Assembly: GCA_003244055.1 (NCBI GenBank) | Contig: QHBZ01000102.1 | Span: 11,470 to 49,192 of the forward strand | DNA from: Pseudonocardiales bacterium | GTDB taxonomy: Bacteria > Actinomycetota > Actinomycetes > Mycobacteriales > Pseudonocardiaceae | Reading direction: 5' to 3' | Length of the DNA: 37,723 bases | In this document: positions 23,867 to 31,310 of the stretch, piece by piece | Layout: every line of letters begins with the position of its first letter | Numbering within the stretch: the first letter of the stretch is position 1 | The notes under the pieces: generated by a model | The model's input: only the letters and a program-made list of their open reading frames with translations | What the model was told of the DNA's origin: nothing | The model's database searches: none | Made by a program: the position numbers and the translations under genes

Positions 23867-24388
23867 GTGATGTCGATCAACGGGAGGCTGCAGGCGACGC
23901 TCTTGAGCAGCTGCCGCCTGCTGCTCCAACCCGTGCGCATCGATCACGCCGAGGACATGGTGGCGATACTCAGGGACCCCGATCTTTACAGCTTCATTGG
24001 CGGCGGACCGCCCAGCGTCATCGAGCTGCGCAGCCGGTACACCCGGCAGGTCGTCGGTCAATCCGAGGATGGTTCCGAATGGTGGCTGAACTGGGTGGTG
24101 CGGCGTCGCGATAACCTAGGTGCGGTTGGCTACGTTCAAGCCACAGTCACCCGCGAGCCCGGCGGATGTCAAGCCGAGGTCGCGTGGGTGATCGGCACAC
24201 GGCACCAGTATCAGGGTTTTGCACAGGAAGCCGCGGCACTCATGGCCGGGTGGTTGCGACAGCACGGTGTCTCCACGATCGTTGCGCACGTTCATCCTGA
24301 CCACTACGCGTCGGCAGTCGTTGCTCGAAGCATTGGATTGACTCCCACCAAGCGCATCGAGGACGGCGAGGTGCGCTGGCAGGGCTGA
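23867..24388 (+). CDS. GNAT-family N-acetyltransferase
   Basis: A 173-residue acetyltransferase of the RimJ/RimL-like branch. The pattern is a first strand CRLLLQPVRIDHAEDMVAIL, the FIGGGPPS segment, then WWLNWVVRRRDNLGAVGYVQATV, AEVAWVIGTRHQYQGFAQEAAALMAGWL (the acetyl-CoA-binding Q/R-x-x-G-x-A loop, here Q-Y-Q-G-F-A), and HVHPDHYASAVVARSIGL, matching the family's N-x-x-S-x-x-V-x-x-x-x-G. It transfers acetyl from acetyl-CoA to an amine; the target is unknown. The start at GTG/ATG 23867-23872 follows a -10 box; an in-frame GTG at 23837 is possible. It is convergent with the helicase gene. Confidence 0.85.
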   Translation: MMSINGRLQATLLSSCRLLLQPVRIDHAEDMVAILRDPDLYSFIGGGPPSVIELRSRYTRQVVGQSEDGSEWWLNWVVRRRDNLGAVGYVQATVTREPGGCQAEVAWVIGTRHQYQGFAQEAAALMAGWLRQHGVSTIVAHVHPDHYASAVVARSIGLTPTKRIEDGEVRWQG

Positions 24389-24506
24389 ACGGGTCGCGCC
24401 GGGTGTCCTTGTTTTTCGGGACGCGAGTGATCCGCTCGGTGCGGCAGGTTGTGACCCTCCGAGGCCGGCAAAGCGGCTCCCCCTACCGTGACACGCCCGT
24501 ATCCGG

Positions 24507-26231
24507 TTACCGGGAGCGCAGGTAGGCGATCCGTTTTTCGAGATCGTCGGCGGTGGCCATCGCAGTGGGAGGGCCACCGCACGCGGTGCGTACCTCTTGG
24601 TGGATCGCCCCATGTGGTCGGTCGGTTCGGTGGTGGGCCATCGCGACGAGGGTGTTGAGTTCGCGACGCAGCTCGATGAGTCGTTGACGCACTGTCGGCG
24701 GCTGGGCCTGCGCCGACGGCCCCCCAGCTGAGCGCTCGGTTGCCCGGCCCAACTGCTGTTGCTGACGCTGCCGCAGCAGGGCTCGCATCTGGTCGGGTTC
24801 CAACAGCCCGGGCAGGCCGAGGTAGTCCTGCTCGTCCTCGGTGGTGGCGAAGGCGGCCGTGCCGAAGGACGCCCCGTCGTAGATCACCTGATCCAGCTCG
24901 GCGTCGGCGCCCAGCGCGGTGAACGCCCGCTCCTGCTCGCCGGGTTCGTCGCGCAGGGCGTTGGCCTGCGCGAGTGCGGCGTCGTCCCAGCCCTCGTCGG
25001 CCCGGTGCGGCGCACCCAGCACGTGGTCGCGCTGTTTCTCGAGTTCGCTGGCCAGCCCCAACAGCACCGGCACGCTGGGCAGGAACACCGTCGCGGTCTC
25101 GCCGGGTCGCCTGCATCTGACGAACCGGCCCACGGCCTGGGCGAAATACAGTGGGGTGGCCGCCGATGTCGCGTACACGCCGACGGCGAGTCGGGGCACA
25201 TCGACACCCTCGGACACCATCCGGACCGCGACCAGCCACCGCTCGTCGGAGTCGTCGAACGCCGCGATCCGGCCGGTGGCCGAGGGGTCGTCGGACAGCA
25301 CCAGCACCGGCTCCCGACCGGTGATCGTTGCCAGGATCCCGGCGTAGGCCCGGGCCGTGGTGTGGTCGGTGGCTATCACCAGCCCGGCCGCGTCGGGCAA
25401 CGCGCCGGCGCGTAGCTGGGTCAGCCGGGTGTCCGCGGCGCTGAGTACCGCCGGCATCCACTCTCCCGCTGGATCCAACGCGGTGCGCCAGGCACGGGCG
25501 GTGTGCTCGGCGGTGAGCGGTTCGCCCAAACGCGCCGAGTACTCCTCCCCTGCGCTGGTCCGCCAGCGGGCCTCGCCAGAGTAGGCGAGGAACATCACCG
25601 GGCGCACCACGCCGTCGGCCAGCGCCTCGGAGTACCCGTAGAAATGATCGGCAGCGGAGCGCAGCGCGCCGGCGGCATCGGGTTCATAGTTGATGAACGG
25701 GATCGGAGTGTCGTCGCTGCGAAATGGGGTTCCAGTCAGGGCAAGCCGGCGTGCCGCCGGGGTGAACGCCTCCCGCACCCCCTCACCCCAGCTTTTGGCA
25801 TCTCCGCCGTGGTGGATCTCGTCGAGCACCACCAGGGTGCGGCGTCCCTCGGTGCGCACCCGATGAAGGCTGGGGTGTGCCGCGACCTGGGCATAGGTGA
25901 CCGCGACACCCTGATAGTCGCGCGAGGTGCCACCTACCGAGTTGCGGAACTCGGGGTCCAGGGCGAGTCCCACCTCGGCTGCCGCTGCCGCCCATTGATG
26001 CTTCAGATGCTCGGTGGGGGTGACCACGGTCACCGCCTGCACAGTCCGGTCGGCCAGCAGCTCAGCTGCCACCCGCAGGGCGAAGGTCGTCTTACCGGCG
26101 CCCGGCGTGGCCACCGCGAGGAAATCCTGTGGCGCGGTAGCTAGGTACCGGGCCAGCGCTCGGCGCTGCCAGGCGCGCAGCGGCCGGCGCGAGGCTTCGG
26201 TAACGACGGCGGTCTCAGCGGGACGGGGCAC
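24507..26231 (-). CDS. DEAD/DEAH-box (SF2) helicase-like ATPase
   Basis: A 574-residue SF2 ATPase of the type-III-restriction/UvsW-like kind common in actinobacteria. Motif I is ATPGAGKTTFAL (about residues 41-52), followed by VVTPTEHLKHQWA (Ia), VVLDEIHHGGDA (a DEIH box), LALTGTPFRSDD (III), then the second RecA domain with VLSDDPSATGRI, VAVRMVSEGVDVPRLAVGVYAT (V) and FAQAVGRFVRCRR (VI). The C-terminal extension carries a Gln-rich linker (RQRQQQQLG) and a helical tail. No nuclease or methylase domain is present, so it is a stand-alone translocase or helicase on DNA or RNA with unknown duty. AGGAG lies 12 nt before the GTG start. Confidence 0.88.
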   Translation of the reverse strand: MPRPAETAVVTEASRRPLRAWQRRALARYLATAPQDFLAVATPGAGKTTFALRVAAELLADRTVQAVTVVTPTEHLKHQWAAAAAEVGLALDPEFRNSVGGTSRDYQGVAVTYAQVAAHPSLHRVRTEGRRTLVVLDEIHHGGDAKSWGEGVREAFTPAARRLALTGTPFRSDDTPIPFINYEPDAAGALRSAADHFYGYSEALADGVVRPVMFLAYSGEARWRTSAGEEYSARLGEPLTAEHTARAWRTALDPAGEWMPAVLSAADTRLTQLRAGALPDAAGLVIATDHTTARAYAGILATITGREPVLVLSDDPSATGRIAAFDDSDERWLVAVRMVSEGVDVPRLAVGVYATSAATPLYFAQAVGRFVRCRRPGETATVFLPSVPVLLGLASELEKQRDHVLGAPHRADEGWDDAALAQANALRDEPGEQERAFTALGADAELDQVIYDGASFGTAAFATTEDEQDYLGLPGLLEPDQMRALLRQRQQQQLGRATERSAGGPSAQAQPPTVRQRLIELRRELNTLVAMAHHRTDRPHGAIHQEVRTACGGPPTAMATADDLEKRIAYLRSR

Positions 26232-26274
26232 GGCGGGTGACGCACTCCTCTGCTCGCGACGGGCGTGCTGACGC

Positions 26275-26326
26275 GCACCCGTGAGTGGCGATGAGAGCTA
26301 TAGCTCTCATCGCCACTCACGGGTGC
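26275..26326. repeat. Perfect 52-bp palindrome without spacer
   Basis: The 26-bp arms meet at CTA|TAG (centre between 26300 and 26301) and match without a mismatch; the match fails at the next base on each side. It sits in the 172-bp region between two divergent genes, so it cannot be a terminator for either by position. It could be an operator, a cruciform-forming site or one copy of a dispersed palindromic repeat. Confidence 0.9.
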
Positions 26327-26403
26327 TAGGGCATCCGCACGCTACCTGTCTCGGCGGGTCATGCTGCGCGCACTCCAGCGAATGGACCATCCTGGGAGGC
26401 AAC

Positions 26404-27480
26404 ATGGATGCTCCCGTCGAGCGCACCGCTGAGCCTCCCGCCAGCGGCGCCGGACCCGCCGCCGAGCTCGCCACCGGTGAGCGAGCCCGGCGCGTCCCGC
26501 TGCGCTTGATTTCCCGGACCGCAGCCAAGGCCTGGGAGGACAGCTTCATCTCGATGTCGGCTCAGGCGGCGTTCTGGATGACGCTGTCGCTGCCGCCCCT
26601 GCTGCTGGGGCTGCTGGGCAGTCTCGGGTTCGTCGCCAGCTGGTTCGGCCCGGACACGGTCGGCGCAGCGCAGCGGGAGATCGTTCGGCTGGCGCCCACG
26701 GTGTTCAGCACCGATGTGGTCAACGAGATCATCCGCCCGACGGTGTCCGACATCCTCACCCAGGGACACAGCTCGATCGTTTCAGTAGGGTTCGTCATCT
26801 CGCTGTGGGCCGGTTCCTCGGCACTGGCGTCCCTGGTGGACTCGATCACTGCCGCCTACCGTCAGCACACCGTGCGCCACCCGGTGTGGCAACGGATCTT
26901 CGCCCTGCTGCTCTACGCGGTGGCGCTGATCGGATCAGTGTTCGTGCTGCCGCTGACCGCGCTGGGCCCGGACCTGGTACCCGATCTGGTCCCCGCGGCA
27001 GCGCGACCCACGGTGGCCCTACTGGTCGGCATCTTCTACTACCCGGGGCTCGGCGTCCTGTTGATGGTTGGATTGGCCACGCTCTACAAAGTGGTGCTAC
27101 CCCACAAGCTGCCATGGCACCGCGGTCTTCCGGGTGCGCTGCTGGCGATGGCGGTATTCCTGGTCACCAGCACCGGGCTGCGGCTCTACATCGCGTGGGT
27201 ATCCGGCACCGGGTACACCTACGGAGCGCTTGCCACTCCCATCGCCTACCTGCTGTTCTCGTTCTTCATCGCGATGGCGATCCTGCTCGGCGCGGAGTTC
27301 AACAGCGCCATCGAGGAGATCTGGCCGGCTCACCCGACCCGACGCGATCGCCGGCGTGGGCGTCGGCAGACGATGGCCCGCCTCGCGGCTCGGGCCGGGC
27401 CGGACCCCGACCGGCCCGATTCCGACGTCGCCAGCAGCGACCGGGCGAACCGCTTGACCCAGGCGCGCGAACCCTCCTGA
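26404..27480 (+). CDS. YihY/virulence factor BrkB family membrane protein
   Basis: A 358-residue integral membrane protein with about six helices (near 55-82, 125-145, 165-185, 200-228, 245-265 and 275-300) between a soluble N-terminus and a basic C-terminal tail (TRRDRRRGRRQT). It has the family's motifs: SMSAQAAFWMTLSLPPLLLG near the first helix, LWAGSSALASLVDSI, GLATLYKVVLPHKLPWHRGLPGALLA (the conserved Y-x-x-x-P and W-x-x-x-x-P-G region), and SYTYGALA-like YTYGALATPIAYLLFSFFIAMAILLGAEFNSA. The family was once called ribonuclease BN by error; its function is unknown and transport or lipid roles have been proposed. The start has GGGAGG 4 nt upstream of the ATG. Confidence 0.92.
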   Translation: MDAPVERTAEPPASGAGPAAELATGERARRVPLRLISRTAAKAWEDSFISMSAQAAFWMTLSLPPLLLGLLGSLGFVASWFGPDTVGAAQREIVRLAPTVFSTDVVNEIIRPTVSDILTQGHSSIVSVGFVISLWAGSSALASLVDSITAAYRQHTVRHPVWQRIFALLLYAVALIGSVFVLPLTALGPDLVPDLVPAAARPTVALLVGIFYYPGLGVLLMVGLATLYKVVLPHKLPWHRGLPGALLAMAVFLVTSTGLRLYIAWVSGTGYTYGALATPIAYLLFSFFIAMAILLGAEFNSAIEEIWPAHPTRRDRRRGRRQTMARLAARAGPDPDRPDSDVASSDRANRLTQAREPS

Positions 27481-27543
27481 GCGGGTGGTGCACATCCGCA
27501 TCCCGACGGGCCACCCCCGGGGAACAACGAGGTAGGAGTGCCT

Positions 27544-28422
27544 GTGTCCTTCGACATCGTGAACTACAGCACCACTGCCCGCCGGGTGGTGGACGACGAC
27601 GTCGACTACTCCGCCTTCACACGCAAACCTCTGCCCGAAACCGCGCTGCGGGCGCTGCAGTACATGTCCGACGTGGAAAGCCACACCATCTGCTACCTGC
27701 GGGACTTGCTGGTCACCCCGTCGCACCAGGACCCGGAGATCACCACGTTTCTCACCATGTGGGTCTATGAGGAGTTCTGGCACGGCGAGGTGCTGGACAA
27801 GGTGTTGGCCGCGCATGGTCGCGAGGTGGGCCCCGATCGGATCCGCCGCATCCGGCTCGCCCAGGGCCGCAGCGACCGGATGTCTCCGATCTACCAGGCA
27901 GTGGCCGCCAACCTGGTCGGCGACGACTTCATCGCTGTGCACATGACCTTCGGCGCGATCAACGAGTGGTCCACCTACGCAGGCTATGGCCGGTTGCTGG
28001 CCCAGACCGACCATCCTGAGCTGACCAAGCTCGTGGGGCGCATACAGCGCCAGGAGACCCGCCACGTGGCCTTCTACGCCAGCCAGGCGCGAGAGCGGCT
28101 GGAGCTGTCGCGTGCCGCCCGGCTGCTGACCCGGCTCGTCCTGCGGGTGGCCTGGACGCCGGTAGGGTCAGGGATCATGCCCGCTGCGGAAACGAGGTTT
28201 CTGTTGCGCTACCTGATGGGTGAGGTCGACGGCGCCCGGATGATCCGGCAGATCGACGAGAAGATCGACCGGCTGCCCGGGTTGGCCGGCATGCACCTGG
28301 TCAGCCGCGCCGCCGCTCGTTATGGGGTGGGGCCCGACGCCGCGACCCTCGCGACCGGTCCGGTCCAGCGAGCCGGATCCATGCTGTGGTCCCTGCTGCG
28401 CTCGCCCTCGCTCAGCCGCTGA
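27544..28422 (+). CDS. Ferritin-fold diiron protein (acyl-desaturase or oxygenase-like)
   Basis: A 292-residue helical protein. Its carboxylate/histidine pattern is that of a diiron four-helix bundle: Glu45 (DVESH), Glu77-x2-His80 (EEFWH), Glu141 (INEW) and Glu171-x2-His174 (QETRH). This layout (E, ExxH, E, ExxH) is shared by stearoyl-ACP desaturase-like and related diiron oxygenases. It would use O2 and two electrons on a bound substrate, possibly an acyl chain, given the lipid genes nearby. The GTG at 27544 is preferred over GTG 27538, because the ribosome site AGGAG (27534-27538) overlaps the latter and lies 5 nt before the former. Its 3' end overlaps the convergent larE gene by 11 bp. It may belong to the lar-lipid cluster or be a neighbour. 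Confidence 0.78.
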   Translation: MSFDIVNYSTTARRVVDDDVDYSAFTRKPLPETALRALQYMSDVESHTICYLRDLLVTPSHQDPEITTFLTMWVYEEFWHGEVLDKVLAAHGREVGPDRIRRIRLAQGRSDRMSPIYQAVAANLVGDDFIAVHMTFGAINEWSTYAGYGRLLAQTDHPELTKLVGRIQRQETRHVAFYASQARERLELSRAARLLTRLVLRVAWTPVGSGIMPAAETRFLLRYLMGEVDGARMIRQIDEKIDRLPGLAGMHLVSRAAARYGVGPDAATLATGPVQRAGSMLWSLLRSPSLSR

Positions 28423-29269
28423 GCGACCCCGAGTGGTAACGCGCCAGATCGCCATTCCCGCCGAGACCCACTTCCGCGACTCGGGCCAACAGCGCCGCCC
28501 GCGTTGGCGGGGCGACGCCGTCCAGCGCGTTCTGATCGAGCTCTACCCGGAATCCGGCGCGACCCAGCAGCCGGACCCGCAGGTCGCGAACCGCAACGTG
28601 GTGCTCGGCGAGGTACCGGCGCCCGGCCAGCTCAGCCCGCTCGACCAACGCCAGCCGCTCGACGGTTACCGGCACTCCGACGGCGATCCGGGAGGCCAGG
28701 CACGGCGTGCTCGGCTTGTCGCGCACCGTCAGGTCCCAGAGCGTCGCCAGCGAGCGCACGACCTCCTTGGTCGCGCCCACCTCCGCGAGCGGCTCGCATA
28801 CCCCGAGCTCAGCGGCGGCCCGCAGGCCCGGGCGATGCGACGCACGGCGGTCATCGAGGTGCGTGCCGGTAGCGACGTGGGCGAACCCCCTGCGCTGGGC
28901 GACACCGCACACCGCGGCGAGCACGGTCCGCTTGCAGAAGTAGCAGCGATCGCCCGCATTGGCCCGGTAACCCGGATCGGTGTGCTCGTCAGTAGCCAGC
29001 ACCAGCAATTCCGCCCCGATCTGCCCCGCGACGCGGCGGGCAGCCGCGAGTTCTTCGCGGGCCAGGCTCGGCGAGTCCGCGATCGCGGCCAGCACGGCAC
29101 CGGCGCCGAGCGCCCGGACGGCCGCAGCCAGCACCACAGCGGAGTCGACCCCACCCGAGAACGCCACCACCACCCCGTCCAGCTGCCCCAGCCGATCGAG
29201 CAGCGCCGCCGCGGCAGAGGTGGTACTGACGACAGAGGTGGTGGTGCTGACGGAATCCGCAGTGTGCAT
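28412..29269 (-). CDS. larE: LarE, NPN-cofactor sulfur-insertion enzyme
   Basis: A 285-residue PP-loop ATP pyrophosphatase. The PP-loop is SGGVDS (residues 38-43). LarE adenylates pyridinium-3,5-biscarboxylate mononucleotide and inserts sulfur to give the dithiocarboxylate that binds nickel. Cys190 in KPSTPCLASR corresponds to the sulfur-donor cysteine of the Lactobacillus enzyme (Cys176). Two more cysteines occur in GDRCYFCK (109, 112); together the three match the type thought to use a [4Fe-4S] cluster to carry the sulfur rather than sacrificing its own cysteine. The ATG at 29269 is preferred over the ATG at 29287, with AGGA 9 nt upstream. It is divergent from larB across 57 bp. Confidence 0.92.
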   Translation of the reverse strand: MHTADSVSTTTSVVSTTSAAAALLDRLGQLDGVVVAFSGGVDSAVVLAAAVRALGAGAVLAAIADSPSLAREELAAARRVAGQIGAELLVLATDEHTDPGYRANAGDRCYFCKRTVLAAVCGVAQRRGFAHVATGTHLDDRRASHRPGLRAAAELGVCEPLAEVGATKEVVRSLATLWDLTVRDKPSTPCLASRIAVGVPVTVERLALVERAELAGRRYLAEHHVAVRDLRVRLLGRAGFRVELDQNALDGVAPPTRAALLARVAEVGLGGNGDLARYHSGSLSG

Positions 29270-29313
29270 GGTCAACGATCCTCGCACGTCCAGGGCGGCA
29301 TCGGATTGCGTGA

Positions 29314-29319
29314 GATAGT
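29314..29319 (+). promoter_or_regulatory. Candidate -10 box of larB within the larE-larB divergent region
   Basis: GATAGT lies 7 nt before the larB GTG (29327) and no ribosome site is visible. The box deviates at its first base, so the call is tentative. The same 57 bp must also start larE in the other direction. Confidence 0.35.
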
Positions 29320-29326
29320 CGGCACC

Positions 29327-30076
29327 GTGGCCGACTCAGCACCGCACCCATCGCGGGAAAACCAGTCGCGTCCAGGACCGGACCCGGCCGGGACCGGTCG
29401 GATCAGCGACGTCAGCGGCATCGCCCGCCTGGATCCCGATCGCAGGCGACGCACCGCCGTGCCCGAAGTCATCTTCGCCCAAGGCAAGACCGAGGAGCAG
29501 ACACTGCGGCTGCTGGCCGAGCAACGCAGCAGCGAGCCCGGGTTCCCCGCGCTGGCCACCCGGTGCCCGGACGGCGTGCTGCGCCGGGCACCGAGCTGGT
29601 TCGGGGCCGAGCCGGTCGTGGCAGATTCGATCGGGCGCACCGTGATCGTCGGTGAGCTGCCGCCGGCCCGCGGGTTCGTCGCCGTGCTCACCGGAGGTAC
29701 CTCGGATCTGCCGGTGGCTCGCGAGGCGATCGCCACCTTGCAGGCGCTCGGCGCCGGGCACCGGTTGATCGCCGATGTCGGGGTTGCCGGGCTGCACCGG
29801 CTGCTCGAACACCTCGATGAGCTGTCCGAGGCCGACTGCGTGATCGCCATCGCCGGAATGGAGGGCACCCTGCCCGGGGTGGTAACCGGGCTGATCCGCG
29901 CACCCATCGTCGGGGTACCCACCAGCGTGGGCTACGGGGTGAGCGCGGGCGGGCACGTCGCCGCGGCGACCATGCTCGCGTCCTGCGCGCCGGGGCTGTC
30001 GGTGGTCAACATCGACAACGGATTCGGCGCCGCAGCGCACGCCGTCAAGATCATCGCGAGGGTGCACGGTGGCTGA
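29327..30076 (+). CDS. larB: LarB, pyridinium-3,5-biscarboxylic acid mononucleotide synthase
   Basis: A 249-residue protein of normal length for LarB (EC 4.2.1.-/4.1.1.- type NaAD carboxylase/hydrolase). It carboxylates nicotinic acid adenine dinucleotide at C5 and releases AMP, giving the first NPN intermediate. An N-terminal segment reads DRRRRTAVPEVIFAQGKTEEQT, the family's R-x-G-x-P-E-V/I-x-x-x-x-x-K. The PurE-like C-terminal domain shows VAVLTGGTSDLPVAREA, DVGVAGLHRL, CVIAIAGMEGTLPGVVTGL and VGVPTSVGYG, including the AIR-carboxylase-like glycine loops. The first 30 residues are a charged, probably disordered addition. The stop overlaps the larC start by eight bases, implying coupling. 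Confidence 0.95.
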   Translation: MADSAPHPSRENQSRPGPDPAGTGRISDVSGIARLDPDRRRRTAVPEVIFAQGKTEEQTLRLLAEQRSSEPGFPALATRCPDGVLRRAPSWFGAEPVVADSIGRTVIVGELPPARGFVAVLTGGTSDLPVAREAIATLQALGAGHRLIADVGVAGLHRLLEHLDELSEADCVIAIAGMEGTLPGVVTGLIRAPIVGVPTSVGYGVSAGGHVAAATMLASCAPGLSVVNIDNGFGAAAHAVKIIARVHGG

Positions 30077-31310
30077 GCCGACGGCGGTCTACCTGGACTG
30101 CACCGCGGGTGTGGCCGGCGACATGCTGCTCGGCGCGCTACTCGACGCCGGCGCCGACCTTGCCGCGGTGCGCACCGCGGTGCGCTCACTCGGGGTGTCC
30201 GGGCTGGACATCGAGCTGGAGCAGACCCGTCGTTGCGGGCTACGTTGCGCGCGAGCCGTGGTCACTACCCCGGCCGCCGACCAACCCACCCGGGGGCTGG
30301 CCGAGGTACTGGCCGCCATCGAGATCGCCCCGCTGAGTGTAGCGGCCGCCCGGGTGGCCGCAGACACCTTCCGGCTGCTCGCCGGCGCGGAGGCCGCGGT
30401 GCACGGCATCCCCGCCGGGCTGGTGCATTTCCACGAGGTGGGGGCCGCCGACGCGCTGGCCGACGTGGTCGGCACCGCCGTCGCGGCCGAGCAGCTCGGT
30501 TTGCTCGCGCCCGACGCACTGGTGACCTGTTCCGCGCTGGCGGCCGGCAGCGGGACCGCGCTCAGTGCCCACGGCATGATCCCGATCCCGGGACCGGCCG
30601 TGCTGCAGATCGTGGCTGACCGTGGCCTGTCGCTGACCGGCGGGAACCTCACCGGGGAGCGCACCACGCCCACCGGGGCGGCCCTGGTCGCGACCCTCGC
30701 AACACCCGGCCCACTGCCACCGATGACGGTTGCCGCGGTGGGCAGTGGCGCGGGACGGCGGGACACCCCGGAGCGACCCAACATCACCCGGCTGGTCATC
30801 GGCAGCCGCACCGAACCTGGACCGGCGCCGGGCCCCGCGGAGCCGGTAACCGTGGTGGAGACCACCGTCGACGATCTCGATCCCGAGCTGTGGCCGGGTG
30901 TGCTGCTGGCCGTCCGGGCCGCTGGAGCGTGGGACTGCTGGACCACCACCACCGTCGGCCGGCACGGCAGGCCTGGGCAGGTGCTCACCGCACTGTGCAC
31001 CGAGCAGATCCGCCCCGCGGTCGTGGATGCGGTGTTCCGCCACAGCACCACGCTGGGCGTACGGTGGGCGCCCTGGCAGCGCACCACGCTGCCGCGGATC
31101 ACCGTGCCGGTGCCGGTGGGACCGCCCGGGGCCGTCCAGGAGATCAACGTCAAGGTCGCCGCCGGACCGGGAGGGCAGCAGACGGCCAAACCAGAGCTCG
31201 CCGACGCCGAGCGGGTCGCCGAGGCACTCGGTTGGCCGGTGCGCCGGGTCTGCGAGGCCGCACTGTCGGCCTACCACCGCGACCATCCGGCCGGCGCGGT
31301 AGCGCCATGA
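30069..31310 (+). CDS. larC: LarC, nickel insertion protein (NPN cofactor cyclometallase)
   Basis: A 413-residue LarC (EC 4.99.1.12), which inserts nickel into the dithio-pyridinium nucleotide in a CTP-dependent reaction. The N-terminal motif YLDCTAGVAGDMLLGALLDAG and the metal-linked VHFHEVGAADALADVVG are intact, followed by SALAAGSGTALSAHGMIPIPGPA and GERTTPTGAAL. The C-terminal part has VVETTVDDLDPELWPG and the final NVKVA and R-x-x-C-E elements. In Lactobacillus plantarum the gene is split and needs a programmed frameshift; here it is one uninterrupted frame. The start is GTG at 30069. The stop overlaps the next gene's ATG (ATGA), tying cofactor synthesis to the lipid-type gene that follows. 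Confidence 0.95.
   Translation: MAEPTAVYLDCTAGVAGDMLLGALLDAGADLAAVRTAVRSLGVSGLDIELEQTRRCGLRCARAVVTTPAADQPTRGLAEVLAAIEIAPLSVAAARVAADTFRLLAGAEAAVHGIPAGLVHFHEVGAADALADVVGTAVAAEQLGLLAPDALVTCSALAAGSGTALSAHGMIPIPGPAVLQIVADRGLSLTGGNLTGERTTPTGAALVATLATPGPLPPMTVAAVGSGAGRRDTPERPNITRLVIGSRTEPGPAPGPAEPVTVVETTVDDLDPELWPGVLLAVRAAGAWDCWTTTTVGRHGRPGQVLTALCTEQIRPAVVDAVFRHSTTLGVRWAPWQRTTLPRITVPVPVGPPGAVQEINVKVAAGPGGQQTAKPELADAERVAEALGWPVRRVCEAALSAYHRDHPAGAVAP

Noticed and set aside
28322-29326. Long plus-strand frame upstream of larB
   Set aside because: It is antisense to larE, which has clear PP-loop and cysteine motifs; LarB-like sequence begins only after the GTG at 29327.
30890-31306. Extension of the reductase fusion frame into larC
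   Set aside because: It is an out-of-frame reading of larC, rich in Arg, Gly and Ala, with no fold signature; the ATGA overlap at 31307 gives a natural start.
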